A stretch of DNA of 64,000 nucleotides. It comes from an uncultured Caldilineales bacterium (GTDB lineage: Bacteria; Chloroflexota; Anaerolineae; JAAEKA01). The DNA is taken from the NCBI GenBank assembly GCA_937907455.1, contig CALESQ010000082.1, forward strand, positions 12,858 to 76,857. The letters are read 5' to 3'. Under the pieces are notes generated by a model that worked only from the letters and a program-made list of their open reading frames with translations, did no database searches and had not been told where the DNA came from. The position numbers and the translations under genes are program-made. Every line of letters begins with the position of its first letter. Within the stretch, counting starts at the first letter, position 1. Positions 31,991 to 41,100 of this stretch are shown here, one piece after another.

Positions 31991-33241
31991 TCAACGTGCC
32001 ACGTTCAGATCAAACCAGCGCAGCAGCGCCAGCAGCACCTCACGATCAGGCGCGCGCATGGCATCGGTGCGCGAAACAATTGGCGCTACGCCCTGGGCGG
32101 CCCAGCGGGTAAAGGGGCTGTCTGGCTGATCTACTGAAACCTCTGAGTTGACCGGGCGCAGGCCATAGGAAACAGCCCGGGCTTGCACCTCGGCCGAAAG
32201 CAAGTAGCGCTGGAACTCCAGGGCGGCGTTCTTTTGGGCGGCGCTGGTTTCCGGGCCAATCCAAATGGTAAAGGGAAAGTCAAACCAGGTGACATAGCGC
32301 GGATAAAAGATCTGCAATGCTTCGCCCCAACGGGTTTGAATGCCAGCCATATTCTTCAGCAGGTCGGCCTCCAGCAGTTGGCCGCCGTCGCCTGCCGAAT
32401 AGCCAAACAGGGCAAAATCTTCGGCAGTATAAGCGCTGCCGCCGCTAAGGTCGGTAGTGCTGGACATCAGCTCGCCCAGCCATTTCTGAAAGGCCGGATC
32501 GCTGACCTCGGTCATGCCGATATTGGTGGTATTGAAGTATTCGCCGGCCGCGGCCACCATCGCCGCCAGGCCGCCGACATTTTTGCGCGGGTTGGGCACC
32601 ACCAGCTTGAAAAAGCCCCATTCCGGCTGACCACCCAATGCCGGCCAGCCACCCGGGTCAATGGCGGCATCGTGGATAACGTTCCAGTTAATGTCACCGA
32701 CTTTGGCGCTCAACGCAGTGGCGCGGCTTTGGTACAGGCCCCAGGTGAACAGGCTAAGAGCAATAGGCCGGGCGCGGTATTCGCCATCGGTGAGGAACAC
32801 GTCGCGGCCCAGCCGCTCTTTGTAGGTCACGTTAGCCAATTCAGGCAGATAGCGGCTGTCGGGGATCCAGGCTGTGGGAAAGCGCGCCAACGCCTGCTTT
32901 TGCTGGTCGGTCAGGGCTTGCAGATCGGCATCAGCAGGCAGAGCGCCGAATTCATCGCGATCGAACCGGCCCAGGGCCGCCAGGCCATCCACCGAGATGA
33001 TCTCAACCTCGATGACATTGCCATCCAGCTCGTGCTTTTCCGCATTGAATTGTTTGGCAGCGTCGTTGACCCAATCATAGACTGGCAGCGCGGTCAATAC
33101 CCGCACTGCGACCGGCCCTCGCTGCGGGGTTGCCAAAGAGGTGCCGCTCTGGTTGCCGGTGGTGCGCAACAAAGCAGCCGCGCCCACAACCAACAGGGCA
33201 GCTACAATGATGACAACGAAAATCACACGGGTTCGGTTCAT
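31991..33241 (-). CDS. Membrane-anchored solute-binding-like protein
   Basis: A 416-residue protein with an uncleaved or signal-type N-terminal hydrophobic segment (VIFVVIIVAALLVVGAAALL) and a type 1/2 solute-binding fold: VRVLTALPVYDWVNDAAKQF, GVWPALGGQPEWGFFKLVVP-like central region (DPGGWPALGGQPEWGFFKLV), ITLGEL-type segment and YVTWFDFPFTIWIGPETSAA, ending LEFQRYLLSAEVQARAVSYG LRP as in spermidine/iron binding proteins. It shares the N-terminal half organisation of the downstream fusion (30247-31980), so the pair may have arisen by duplication with VWA fusion. No permease is adjacent. Confidence 0.72.
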   Translation of the reverse strand: MNRTRVIFVVIIVAALLVVGAAALLRTTGNQSGTSLATPQRGPVAVRVLTALPVYDWVNDAAKQFNAEKHELDGNVIEVEIISVDGLAALGRFDRDEFGALPADADLQALTDQQKQALARFPTAWIPDSRYLPELANVTYKERLGRDVFLTDGEYRARPIALSLFTWGLYQSRATALSAKVGDINWNVIHDAAIDPGGWPALGGQPEWGFFKLVVPNPRKNVGGLAAMVAAAGEYFNTTNIGMTEVSDPAFQKWLGELMSSTTDLSGGSAYTAEDFALFGYSAGDGGQLLEADLLKNMAGIQTRWGEALQIFYPRYVTWFDFPFTIWIGPETSAAQKNAALEFQRYLLSAEVQARAVSYGLRPVNSEVSVDQPDSPFTRWAAQGVAPIVSRTDAMRAPDREVLLALLRWFDLNVAR

Positions 33242-33305
33242 CGTTATTCTCCGCGATGGTACGCGATCCGAACCATGAAGGCTCGGATCGCGCCTAAACA
33301 GCCGC

Positions 33306-33992
33306 TTATCCTTGTTCAGACAATCCCAGGCGGCGCTTGCGTTCGATCAGGGCCGCATCAATTTCGGTGCGATCCAGCACCTGATCCATCTGCTTATCCA
33401 GGCTGGAGGCCAGCATTTCGCTTTCGGCAGAGGCCTTGTCCAGGCGGGCACGCACGGCATCGGCTACGCGCGCTACATCGGTATCGCCAGACCCGGCCAG
33501 ATCGTCCAGGCTGCGCATGGCCTTGTTGCTGAGTTCCTTGGCGCGTGCCAGCTCCATCAGGGCTTGCAGCTCTTCTTTTTCCTGCACGGTTGTGGCCAGC
33601 TTGGCTTCCAGCTTGGTTTTGGCGCTGCGCAGGGCATCGTATTCCTGTTCCAGCTGCTGAAGCTGCTTGTCGTAGCTTTCCACCGTGCGCTGTGTAGAGT
33701 TGAACTTGGCCTGCGCGGCTACAGCCAACGACTCGTTGCCTTCGGTGAGGAAGATATCTATGTTGCGGTCAAGCTGAGCTGCCTTGTCGCGATACTCGTC
33801 ACGCTTGCGGCGAATGGTCTTCACCTGGCCGCCCACAGTGGCTACGGCATCGTTCAGGTCTTCCAGGTTGTTTTCAATCTCGCGAATATACTGGTTGACC
33901 ACTGCCACCGAATTGGATTTCAAAGCCTGATCGGCCAGGTAGTGCAGGTTAGCCTTGATGAGAATTTGTACTTTTTCCAGCAGAGATGCCAT
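33306..33992 (-). CDS. PspA/IM30 family protein
   Basis: A 228-residue all-helical ESCRT-III-like membrane remodelling protein. The N-terminal amphipathic helix (LLEKVQILIKANLHYLADQA) and the following LKSNSVAVVNQYIREIENNL give the family signature, followed by the long hairpin (VKTIRRKRDEYRDKAAQLDR, QAKFNSTQRTVESYDKQLQQ, LRSAKTKLEAKLATTVQEKE). It would stabilise stressed membranes. ATG 33992 follows GGAGG at proper spacing. It is the first gene of the minus-strand envelope cluster: solute-binding protein, solute-binding/VWA fusion and coiled-coil protein follow. Confidence 0.9.
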   Translation of the reverse strand: MASLLEKVQILIKANLHYLADQALKSNSVAVVNQYIREIENNLEDLNDAVATVGGQVKTIRRKRDEYRDKAAQLDRNIDIFLTEGNESLAVAAQAKFNSTQRTVESYDKQLQQLEQEYDALRSAKTKLEAKLATTVQEKEELQALMELARAKELSNKAMRSLDDLAGSGDTDVARVADAVRARLDKASAESEMLASSLDKQMDQVLDRTEIDAALIERKRRLGLSEQG

Positions 33993-34175
33993 GAGAGATG
34001 CCTCCAGAGTTGTGATAGGTAATATGTAACTGTCACAGAGCATCTTCGCGGTTTAGCTTGGTGGGAGATTGCAAACCATCCCGAAAAGCCGGCCAGAGCG
34101 AAGATGTGTCTTAACGGTTACTGACACGAAGCTCGTTTTGCACGAGGGCTGATAGACTGCTTGCCTGTTGCCATG

Positions 34176-37100
34176 CTAGCGCGTGCGCCGCCGCTTGGCT
34201 GCCGGCGCTGCTTTGCCGGGCACAGGTGATTTGGTTGGCGCGGGTTTGGCCGCAGCCGGTTGAGCCGCATTGACTGGCGGGCCGCCGCCTGCGCGGTCGC
34301 TGGCCATGTGGCAATGCTTGTATTTCTTGCCGCTGCCGCACCAGCAAGGATCGTTGCGGCCCGGCCCGGCAGGCGATGCCGCCGCAGGAGCTGCCGAGGC
34401 CGCAGCACTGCCTTCGTCGCTGCGGTTGGTTTGCACCACGCGGCGCGCCGGTTGGGGCTGGCGGGCCACATCCACCTTGTAGATGGCGTGAACAATGTCG
34501 TTTTCAATCGCAGCCAGCAGCTCCTGGTACATGGCGTGCGACTCTTTTTTATAGGCCACAATCGGCTGAATTTGGCCGATGGCCCGCAGGCCAATGCCTT
34601 CACGCAGCGCATCAAGATCGGTAAGATGGCGCACCCAGCGGTTGTCCACCGCATTCAGCATCACCATGCGGTCGCGGAACAGCGCCGCTCCCTGGGCGAT
34701 GCCTTGCAGCACCGCGTCTTTAGCTGCATCGGGCAATTGGCGCAGCGGCAGATCGGCCACATCGTCAGGGATAACCCCATCAAACGCCTCGCCGATGCGT
34801 TGGTGCAGCGTGACAAAGAAAGGATCGGGCCGTTCGGCCATGCCGTTCAGGCTGAGTGCCTCGCTGCTAAACTGGCGCAGCAGGTCTTCACCGCTGAGCG
34901 CCGCGCGGCGGTCATACAACGCTTCGGCATATTGGCTGATCTCAGCTTCGATTTCAGCAGGGCTGAACGTCTGCCAGGCAGCCGCGCTGTGGGCGGTGTC
35001 CAGCGGCAAGATAGCGTTCACCGCGGCATGAAGGCCAGGCAGGTCGCGCTTGCCGTCGGCATCGGGCGTGGCGAAGGTGTCTACCAGCCGTCCGATCTGC
35101 GACTGCACCATGTCCAGCACGGTGGGGCGCAGTGTCGGTTCGCTGAGAATACGCCGCCGCTGGTCGTAGATCACTTCACGCTGTTTGTTAACAACATCAT
35201 CAAACTCTAATACGTGTTTGCGCACATCAAAGTTGTAGCCTTCGACACGAGTTTGGGCATTTTCCAATGATTTGCTAACCAACCCATGCTCGATAGGCAC
35301 ATTATCTTCCACGCCCAGCCGCTGCATCAGCCCGGCCACACGTTCACCGCCAAAGCGGCGCATCAACTCATCGTCCAGCGCCACAAAGAAATGGCTGGAG
35401 CCAGGATCGCCCTGCCGACCGGCGCGGCCACGCAACTGGTTGTCAATGCGCCGTGCTTCGTGGCGTTCCGTGCCCAGCACATGCAGTCCGCCTGCGGCCA
35501 ATACCGTTTCGCGGGCGCGGGCGCAGTCTGTGCGCGCTTCGGCCAGTGCCTGCTCCCACACCCCCGGTTCCAGCGCGATCAGGTCGTGCCCGGCGCGGCG
35601 CAGGGTGTCGCGGGCAATGCCTTCAGGATTGCCCCCCAGCAAAATATCTACGCCACGCCCGGCCATGTTGGTGGCAATCGTCACCATGCCGGGGCGCCCG
35701 GCCTGGGCAATCACCAGGGCCTCACGTTCGTGGTTTTTAGCATTCAATACATTATGAGGGATGCCGCGGCGCTTCAGCAGGCCGGCGAGATATTCGCTGG
35801 TTTCGATGGCTACGGTGCCGACGAGAACCGGCTGCTGCCGCTGATAGCAAGCCTCAATCTCATCCAGCAAAGCGCTGAACTTGGCCCCGCCATTGCGGTA
35901 AACGGCATCCTGCTGATCCACGCGCTGCACCGGCACATGGGTGGGAATAGCCACCACCTCCAGATTGTAGATCTTGGCGAACTCTTCGGCTTCGGTTTCA
36001 GCGGTGCCGGTCATACCGGCCAGCTTGTTATACATGCGGAAGTAATTCTGAAAGGTGATGGTCGCCATGGTCAGCGACTCGTGTTGGACTTTCACCCCTT
36101 CTTTGGCCTCGATAGCCTGGTGCAGGCCTTCGGAATAACGGCGACCTTCCATCAGGCGGCCAGTGAACTCATCTACAATCACCACCTCGCCGTTGCGCAC
36201 GATGTAGTCGCGGTCGCGACGATAGAGCACCGCCGCGCGCAGGGCATTATCCAGATAGGGCGACAGCTCGAAGTGCTCAGGCGAATAGAGGTTGGTAATA
36301 CCCAGCGCGCTTTGCACCTTTTCGATGCCGCCTTCGGTGAGGGTGACCACCTTGTCTTTTTCGTCCAGCACATAGTCGCCATCAGCGGCTTCCTTGTTGC
36401 TAGAGGCGCGCAGCCGGGGCATCAACTCGGCAAAGGTTTTGTACCAGTTGCTGGACGCCTGCGCCGCGCTGGAGATGATCAGCGGGGTGCGTGCCTCGTC
36501 AATCAGAATGTTGTCTACCTCGTCTACAATGGCAAAGTAGAGCGGACGCTGCACGCACTGGTTTTGATCGTTGACCATGTTGTCGCGCAGATAGTCGAAG
36601 CCAAACTCGTTGTTGGTGCCGTAGGTGATGTCGGCAGCATAGGCTGCGCGGCGGGTGATGGGGCGCAACCGCTGAAAACGGTCGTCCTCTGACTGCCAAT
36701 TGGGGTCGAACAGGTAGGAACCGCGGTTGGGGTCGCCCGCGGTGGATTGGATCACCGAGGTGCTGAGACCCAGCAGGTGGTACACCGGCCCCATCCACTG
36801 CACGCCGAACTTCGACAGGTAATCATTGGGGGTTACCAGGTGTACGCCGCGCCCGGTGAGTGCATTGAGATAGAGCGGCAGGGTGGCTACCAGGGTTTTG
36901 CCCTCGCCGGTTTTCATCTCGGCGATCATGCCGTTGTGCAGCACTACGCCACCGATCAGTTGCACATCGAAATGGCGCATGCCGGTGGTGCGGCGACTGG
37001 CCTCACGCACCAGCGCAAAGGCCGCAGGCAGGATCTCCTGCATGATCTCTTCTTCCAGGTCACGGATCGCCTTGTCCTGGCGCTTGATCTCCTGGGCCAT

Positions 37101-37349
37101 CTGAGCGCGTACGTTGACATCCCCTTCGATTTCCCATTCGCTGCGCAGCTCGACCAGCGCGGCTTTGGCGCCGCGCGTAGCTAATTGTATTTTTTCTTTG
37201 AATTCAGCCGTTCGCTGGCTGAATTGCTCGTCAGCTAGCTGCTGAGTTTCAGCTTCCAGCGCGTTGACTTGCTGTGCCAATCGTTGAGCTTGTTTCACCG
37301 CTTTTGTAGCTGTGTCACCAAACGCTTTTTTAAACAGATCGCGAAACAT
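34176..37349 (-). CDS. secA: Preprotein translocase ATPase SecA
   Basis: The motor that drives proteins through SecYEG. Walker A is MKTGEGKTLVATLPLYLNAL at about residue 147, the DEAD-like box is AIVDEVDNILIDEARTPLII, the preprotein cross-linking region follows, and motor domain 2 holds VLVGTVAIETSEYLAGLLKR and TIATNMAGRGVDILLGGNPE. The helical scaffold continues to LDALREGIGLRAIGQIQPIV, and a C-terminal zinc-binding SEC-C motif is GRNDPCWCGSGKKYKHCH. At 1057 residues it is longer than the E. coli protein, owing to an expanded C-terminal region and a ~35-residue basic Pro/Ala tail after the SEC-C motif. It has its own promoter. Confidence 0.97.
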   Translation of the reverse strand: MFRDLFKKAFGDTATKAVKQAQRLAQQVNALEAETQQLADEQFSQRTAEFKEKIQLATRGAKAALVELRSEWEIEGDVNVRAQMAQEIKRQDKAIRDLEEEIMQEILPAAFALVREASRRTTGMRHFDVQLIGGVVLHNGMIAEMKTGEGKTLVATLPLYLNALTGRGVHLVTPNDYLSKFGVQWMGPVYHLLGLSTSVIQSTAGDPNRGSYLFDPNWQSEDDRFQRLRPITRRAAYAADITYGTNNEFGFDYLRDNMVNDQNQCVQRPLYFAIVDEVDNILIDEARTPLIISSAAQASSNWYKTFAELMPRLRASSNKEAADGDYVLDEKDKVVTLTEGGIEKVQSALGITNLYSPEHFELSPYLDNALRAAVLYRRDRDYIVRNGEVVIVDEFTGRLMEGRRYSEGLHQAIEAKEGVKVQHESLTMATITFQNYFRMYNKLAGMTGTAETEAEEFAKIYNLEVVAIPTHVPVQRVDQQDAVYRNGGAKFSALLDEIEACYQRQQPVLVGTVAIETSEYLAGLLKRRGIPHNVLNAKNHEREALVIAQAGRPGMVTIATNMAGRGVDILLGGNPEGIARDTLRRAGHDLIALEPGVWEQALAEARTDCARARETVLAAGGLHVLGTERHEARRIDNQLRGRAGRQGDPGSSHFFVALDDELMRRFGGERVAGLMQRLGVEDNVPIEHGLVSKSLENAQTRVEGYNFDVRKHVLEFDDVVNKQREVIYDQRRRILSEPTLRPTVLDMVQSQIGRLVDTFATPDADGKRDLPGLHAAVNAILPLDTAHSAAAWQTFSPAEIEAEISQYAEALYDRRAALSGEDLLRQFSSEALSLNGMAERPDPFFVTLHQRIGEAFDGVIPDDVADLPLRQLPDAAKDAVLQGIAQGAALFRDRMVMLNAVDNRWVRHLTDLDALREGIGLRAIGQIQPIVAYKKESHAMYQELLAAIENDIVHAIYKVDVARQPQPARRVVQTNRSDEGSAAASAAPAAASPAGPGRNDPCWCGSGKKYKHCHMASDRAGGGPPVNAAQPAAAKPAPTKSPVPGKAAPAAKRRRTR

Positions 37350-37379
37350 CTATTATCTTCTCTCACAGAGTGAATCACA

Positions 37380-37463
37380 GAAACGCCGCCTCGAAAGGGA
37401 GTGGCGTTTCCAGGGTTGGAATAATCAAGCAATGTATTATACCACAACCAGCAAGGGGGACAA
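37380..37463 (-). promoter_or_regulatory. secA promoter and leader hairpin
   Basis: On the minus strand TTGTCC (37463-37458), a 16-base spacer and TATAAT (37441-37436) form a promoter about 90 bases before the secA ATG. The leader contains an 8-bp perfect stem (GAAACGCC/GGCGTTTC, 37380-37387 with 37403-37410), which could modulate secA translation. The remaining intergenic DNA to 37836 has only the hairpin at 37627. Confidence 0.55.
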
Positions 37464-37626
37464 CCGGCCCGCGACAGGTGGGCAGACGGCAGGGCGATGG
37501 GGTTTGCAGATACAGGAAACCAGGGGGACGAATGAAAAGCGGGCAAAAAAAAGATTTACCGAATGAACGCACCCTGTCGGCAAAGATGCTGGATGAATGA
37601 TGACCGAGTGCGCTCATCGGTAAAAA

Positions 37627-37678
37627 CTTCGACGCTTTCAGCCCGGCAAGTCCCCCCGGACCATCCGGAACGTCGAAG
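37627..37678. other. Intergenic hairpin, unassigned
   Basis: Perfect 8-bp arms CTTCGACG/CGTCGAAG enclose a 36-base GC-rich loop containing CCCCCCGGACCATCCGG. It lies between asd (ends 37837) and the secA promoter. It could be the asd terminator or a small structured RNA. It lacks the domain IV motif of SRP RNA. Confidence 0.4.
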
Positions 37679-37836
37679 CGATATAGGCAGATTGTGTACT
37701 CCCAGGAAAAGACCGTTCACAGGATAACACAGGCCTGCCCAGTCGTTCTATTGAGTTGATCAAACAACCTATCCTAAACCTATCACCACCCTGTCAGAAT
37801 TGTCGTTGCAATGCGGAGGCGTTGCAACGATTCTGC

Positions 37837-38892
37837 TCAGACCATGAAGCCCTGATGCAGCAGCAATTCAGCATTGAGCACCGAACCACCAGCCGCGCCG
37901 CGCACGGTATTGTGGCCCAGCAGCACAAATTTCAGATCCAAAACAGGGTCAGGACGGATACGACCTATCACGGTAGCCATGCCCTGACCGGCCATGCGAT
38001 CAAGGCGCACCTGCGGGCGATCCGGCTCGTCGCGCACGATGATGCAGGGGTCGGGCGCGCTGGGAAGGCCCAGGGTTTGCGGCAGGCTGCGATAGCTACG
38101 CAGCACCTCGGCGGCTTGGGCGGGGGTAGCCTTGTGCCGCAGAGAAACCGACACGCATTCCAGGTGGCCGTCAAGGGTATGGACGCGGTTGCAATGCGCG
38201 CTCAGCGCGAAATTAGCAAAATCAATACCTGTGCCGTTAAACAGACCCAGCATTTTCAGCGGTTCGGTTTCCAGCTTCGACTCTTCATTGCCGATGTAAG
38301 GAATAACGTTGTCGGTGATGTCCATGGTAGACACGCCAGGATAGCCCGCGCCTGACACAGACTGCATAGATACCACGAAGACCTTGTCCAGCCCGAAGCT
38401 GTCGTGCAGCGGTTTCAGCGCGGCAGTGAGATGGGTGGCAGTGCAGTTGGCGTTGGCTATAATAAAGCCAGGCCAACCGCGGCGCTGCTGTTGCACACGA
38501 AGCAAAGCCGCGTGTTCGGGGTTGACATCGGTGATCATCAACGGCACGTCATCGTCCATGCGATGCGGCCCGGCGTTGGTGAACACATAGTAGCCCGCGG
38601 CAGCGAATTCAGACTCGACGCGCTCGGCCACTTCGTTGGGCGTGGCCGAAAAGATGATGCGGCAATCGCGGAATTGATCAGGATGCCCCAAGCGCAGCAC
38701 CATGTCGCGCGCGGCTGCGGGCATATCAGGTTGCAGCACCCAACGCCGCTCGTGGTATTTCACGCCTGCCGAGCGATCCGATGCACCCAGCGCGGCTAAC
38801 TCAAACCAGGGGTGATCGGCCAGCAGTTGCACAAAGCGCTGGCCCACAGCCCCGGTAGCACCCAGAATGCCAACTTTAACTTTAGAACTCAA
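37837..38892 (-). CDS. asd: Aspartate-semialdehyde dehydrogenase
   Basis: Reduces aspartyl phosphate to the semialdehyde for lysine, threonine and methionine synthesis. The 351-residue product is of the archaeal/fungal-like subtype: nucleotide loop VGILGATGAVGQRFVQLLAD, active-site Cys in FIIANANCTATHLTAALKPL, VSMQSVSGAGYPGVSTMDI, and the substrate-binding NEESKLETEPLKML and SAHCNRVHTLDGHLE (catalytic His). The start is probably TTG at 38892, which has AGGAG at 7-base spacing; a TTG two codons earlier is too close. This start overlaps the stop of the upstream small gene, pointing to translational coupling. Confidence 0.93.
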   Translation of the reverse strand: MSSKVKVGILGATGAVGQRFVQLLADHPWFELAALGASDRSAGVKYHERRWVLQPDMPAAARDMVLRLGHPDQFRDCRIIFSATPNEVAERVESEFAAAGYYVFTNAGPHRMDDDVPLMITDVNPEHAALLRVQQQRRGWPGFIIANANCTATHLTAALKPLHDSFGLDKVFVVSMQSVSGAGYPGVSTMDITDNVIPYIGNEESKLETEPLKMLGLFNGTGIDFANFALSAHCNRVHTLDGHLECVSVSLRHKATPAQAAEVLRSYRSLPQTLGLPSAPDPCIIVRDEPDRPQVRLDRMAGQGMATVIGRIRPDPVLDLKFVLLGHNTVRGAAGGSVLNAELLLHQGFMV

Positions 38893-39298
38893 TTTCAATC
38901 TCCTGCAAACGGTCGGTGTCTGTAGCTGGTTGATTGCGCGCCTCCATCAACGCCAGGCGGTTGTCAAGCAGCACGCGTACAGCCAACAGCAGCTCGCGTT
39001 CAGCACCACGCAGGTGCTGCCAGAACTCGCTGCTCAAGCTGGGCGCAGGCAGCCAGGCGCGCAAACCGCGCAGCCCCTCAGCCAGCCAGCTATTCCATGA
39101 AAAATCGTCTCCGGCCTGAGCTATACGCGCAGCCTCTTCGGCATCCAGCCAGGGCGTGTTGAAAAGATGCTGCCAGGGATCATCCTCGGCAGTTGCCGGT
39201 GGCTCGGCGTGCAGGTGACGCGCGGCTTCGGCCTCGCGACGGCGTTCCATCTCGGCTTCGTATTCGGCAATGCGGGTACGGATATTATCAACAGGCAT
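38882..39298 (-). CDS. Hypothetical helical protein upstream of asd
   Basis: A 138-residue acidic protein with no recognised family. The N-terminal part (NIRTRIAEYEAEMERRREAE) is a charged coiled-coil helix. The middle is Trp- and Pro-containing (EDDPWQHLFNTPWLDAEEAA), and the C-terminal half is a helix pair (RGAERELLLAVRVLLDNRLA, LMEARNQPATDTDRLQEIEI). ATG 39298 has GGAG upstream. The stop overlaps the likely TTG start of asd, so the two are co-translated, but nothing links its function to aspartate metabolism beyond position. Confidence 0.6.
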   Translation of the reverse strand: MPVDNIRTRIAEYEAEMERRREAEAARHLHAEPPATAEDDPWQHLFNTPWLDAEEAARIAQAGDDFSWNSWLAEGLRGLRAWLPAPSLSSEFWQHLRGAERELLLAVRVLLDNRLALMEARNQPATDTDRLQEIEIEF

Positions 39299-39450
39299 AG
39301 CGGGGGCTCCTCGGCAGGCCAAAATCAACGGCCCGATTGTAGCCGAAAGTGAGGTAGCTTGCAAGTGACCATTGCAGGCGACAGATCACCAGCCAAAGAA
39401 CACTCACTGCGTTGTAAAATCAAGTTTGTCTGTGGCAATTGCTGATAGCC

Positions 39451-39527
39451 TGTCATTCCCCGGCCCGGCCGGGCCGGGGAAGCCCTTCACGAACGCGTGG
39501 AGACTCTTCGCTGCGTTCGGAGTGACA
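39451..39527. repeat. Small dispersed-repeat-like palindromic element
   Basis: A 77-bp element bounded by TGTCATTCC and GGAGTGACA (one mismatch as an inverted repeat) that contains a perfect 26-bp palindrome (39456-39481; centre CCCGGCCCGGCCGGGCCGGG). It lies in the 368-bp gap before rtcB, which otherwise shows nothing recognisable. Confidence 0.65.
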
Positions 39528-39666
39528 GCACTGAGTGCGTTTTAGCTTGCTGAAATCAGCGATCTGTGTTACATCAATATAGACGTGTTTGTTGGTTTTT
39601 TGTATTCGCAATCAATCTGCCTGCGTTCTTTAGCACGCTAATTGATCAGTTTTCCAGCCTGATTCG

Positions 39667-40842
39667 ATGAATCTCATCAACAATATCCCCGTTTGGGGCG
39701 ATCTGAACGACGAAGGCGCGCTGCGCCAGATTGCTAACTGCGCCAAAGAGGCCGACGCTGCGGCGCTAATGGCTGATCACCATCTGGGCTATGCCGTGCC
39801 CATCGGCGGCGTGGTAGCCTATGCCGACAAGATCAGCCCCTCTGGTGTAGGCTTTGATATCGCCTGCGGCAACAAGGCCGTGCTCACCGATCTGCCCGCG
39901 GCCGAGGTGCGTCGCCACATTCGCCGCATCATGGACGACATCTGGGGGACCTTGTCCTTCGGTATCGGGCGCAAAAACGCCACGCGCGTAGACCACGCCC
40001 TGTTTGATGATCCGGCGTGGCGCATCGGCGCGGTAGCATCGCATAAAAAGCTGGCCAGCGAGCAACTCGGCACCATCGGTTCCGGCAATCACTACGTAGA
40101 CCTGTTTGCAGACGAGCAGGAACGCGTGTGGATCGGCGTACACTTTGGTTCACGCGGGCTGGGCCACAAAACCGCCACCTACTTTCTGCAGGCCGGGGGC
40201 GCCAAAGATGGCATGGAGGTGGATCCGCTGGTGCTGGATGCGCGCTCTGCCCTGGGCGAGGATTATCTGGCCTGCATGGCGCTGGCGGGACGTTACGCCT
40301 ATGCCGGACGTGACTGGGTGTGCAGCGAGGTGGCGCGGCTGCTAGGCGCCACTATCCTGGACGAAGTACACAACCACCACAACTTTGCCTGGCGCGAGCA
40401 GCATAATGGCCGCGATCTGTGGGTGGTGCGCAAAGGGGCTACACCAGCCTTCCCCGGCCAGCGCGGCTTTGTAGGCGGCTCAATGGGCGACATCTCGGTG
40501 ATTTTGGAAGGCGTGGATTCGCCGGAAGCGCGGCTGGCGCTGCACTCCACCGTACACGGCGCGGGGCGGGTGATGAGCCGCACCGCGGCACGCGGCAAGA
40601 TCAACCGTAAAACGGGTAAAGTCATCTCCCCGGGCAGGGTGTCGCGCGAGATGATGATGGCCTGGGTGAAGGGGCAAGGCGTGGAGCTGCGCGGCGCAGG
40701 CACCGACGAATCGCCGCATTGCTACAAGCGTCTGCCTGACGTGTTGGCGCACCACGCCGCCACCATCCGCATCCTGCACACACTTACCCCGCTGGGCGTG
40801 GCCATGGCCGGTGAAAACGAATGGGATCCGTATAAGGATTAG
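39667..40842 (+). CDS. rtcB: RtcB family RNA ligase
   Basis: GTP- and Mn2+-dependent ligase joining 2',3'-cyclic phosphate and 5'-OH RNA ends in RNA repair. The 391-residue product is close to bacterial RtcB length. Metal ligands are in MADHHLGYAVPIGGVVAYAD and SGVGFDIACGNKAVL (Asp and Cys), GTIGSGNHYVDLFADEQE and IGVHFGSRGLGHKTATYFL (His ligands). LDEVHNHHNFAWREQHNGRD follows, and the guanylylated His lies in LHSTVHGAGRVMSRTAARG. All key residues appear present. No archease or RtcA/RtcR gene is nearby. ATG at 39667 lacks a strong Shine-Dalgarno. Confidence 0.9.
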   Translation: MNLINNIPVWGDLNDEGALRQIANCAKEADAAALMADHHLGYAVPIGGVVAYADKISPSGVGFDIACGNKAVLTDLPAAEVRRHIRRIMDDIWGTLSFGIGRKNATRVDHALFDDPAWRIGAVASHKKLASEQLGTIGSGNHYVDLFADEQERVWIGVHFGSRGLGHKTATYFLQAGGAKDGMEVDPLVLDARSALGEDYLACMALAGRYAYAGRDWVCSEVARLLGATILDEVHNHHNFAWREQHNGRDLWVVRKGATPAFPGQRGFVGGSMGDISVILEGVDSPEARLALHSTVHGAGRVMSRTAARGKINRKTGKVISPGRVSREMMMAWVKGQGVELRGAGTDESPHCYKRLPDVLAHHAATIRILHTLTPLGVAMAGENEWDPYKD

Positions 40843-40945
40843 AAGGGAGGGGCAGGGAAATTGGGAGATTGGTACGCCGAAGGCGGGTAGATTGGGAGAT
40901 TAGGTGGGAGGATAGAGTGAGAAAAGATAAGCTCCGCCCATCGTC

Positions 40946-41094
40946 GCTTGGGCCGGTCCCTGCGGGATGATTCCCAATCTCCAGACCGTGCCCCCGTTGC
41001 CGGACTCGGTCTGGAGACCGGCCGGAGCCTTTAGGATACTCTGCTTGGGCCGCTCCCTGCGGGATGGTTCCCAATCTCCAGACCGTGCCCCCGT
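40946..41094. repeat. Pair of 52-bp direct repeats
   Basis: Copies at 40946-40997 and 41043-41094 share GCTTGGGCC and TCCCTGCGGGATG, and end CAGACCGTGCCCCCGT, with few mismatches. A related shorter stretch occurs near 43227. They fill the gap between rtcB and the convergent cyclase gene; the arms CCCTGC/GCGGGA could pair. Confidence 0.75.
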
Positions 41095-41100
41095 GTCATC

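Noticed and set aside
35286..36692. 468-residue plus-strand frame antisense to secA
   Set aside because: Fully inside secA, whose domains are unmistakable; the antisense frame is a GC-rich codon shadow with no family motif.
37627..37678. SRP (4.5S) RNA or RNase P RNA in the secA/asd gap
   Set aside because: A strong hairpin exists, but the SRP domain IV motif (GGTCAGGTCCGGAAGGAAGCAGCC-like) and RNase P conserved blocks are absent.
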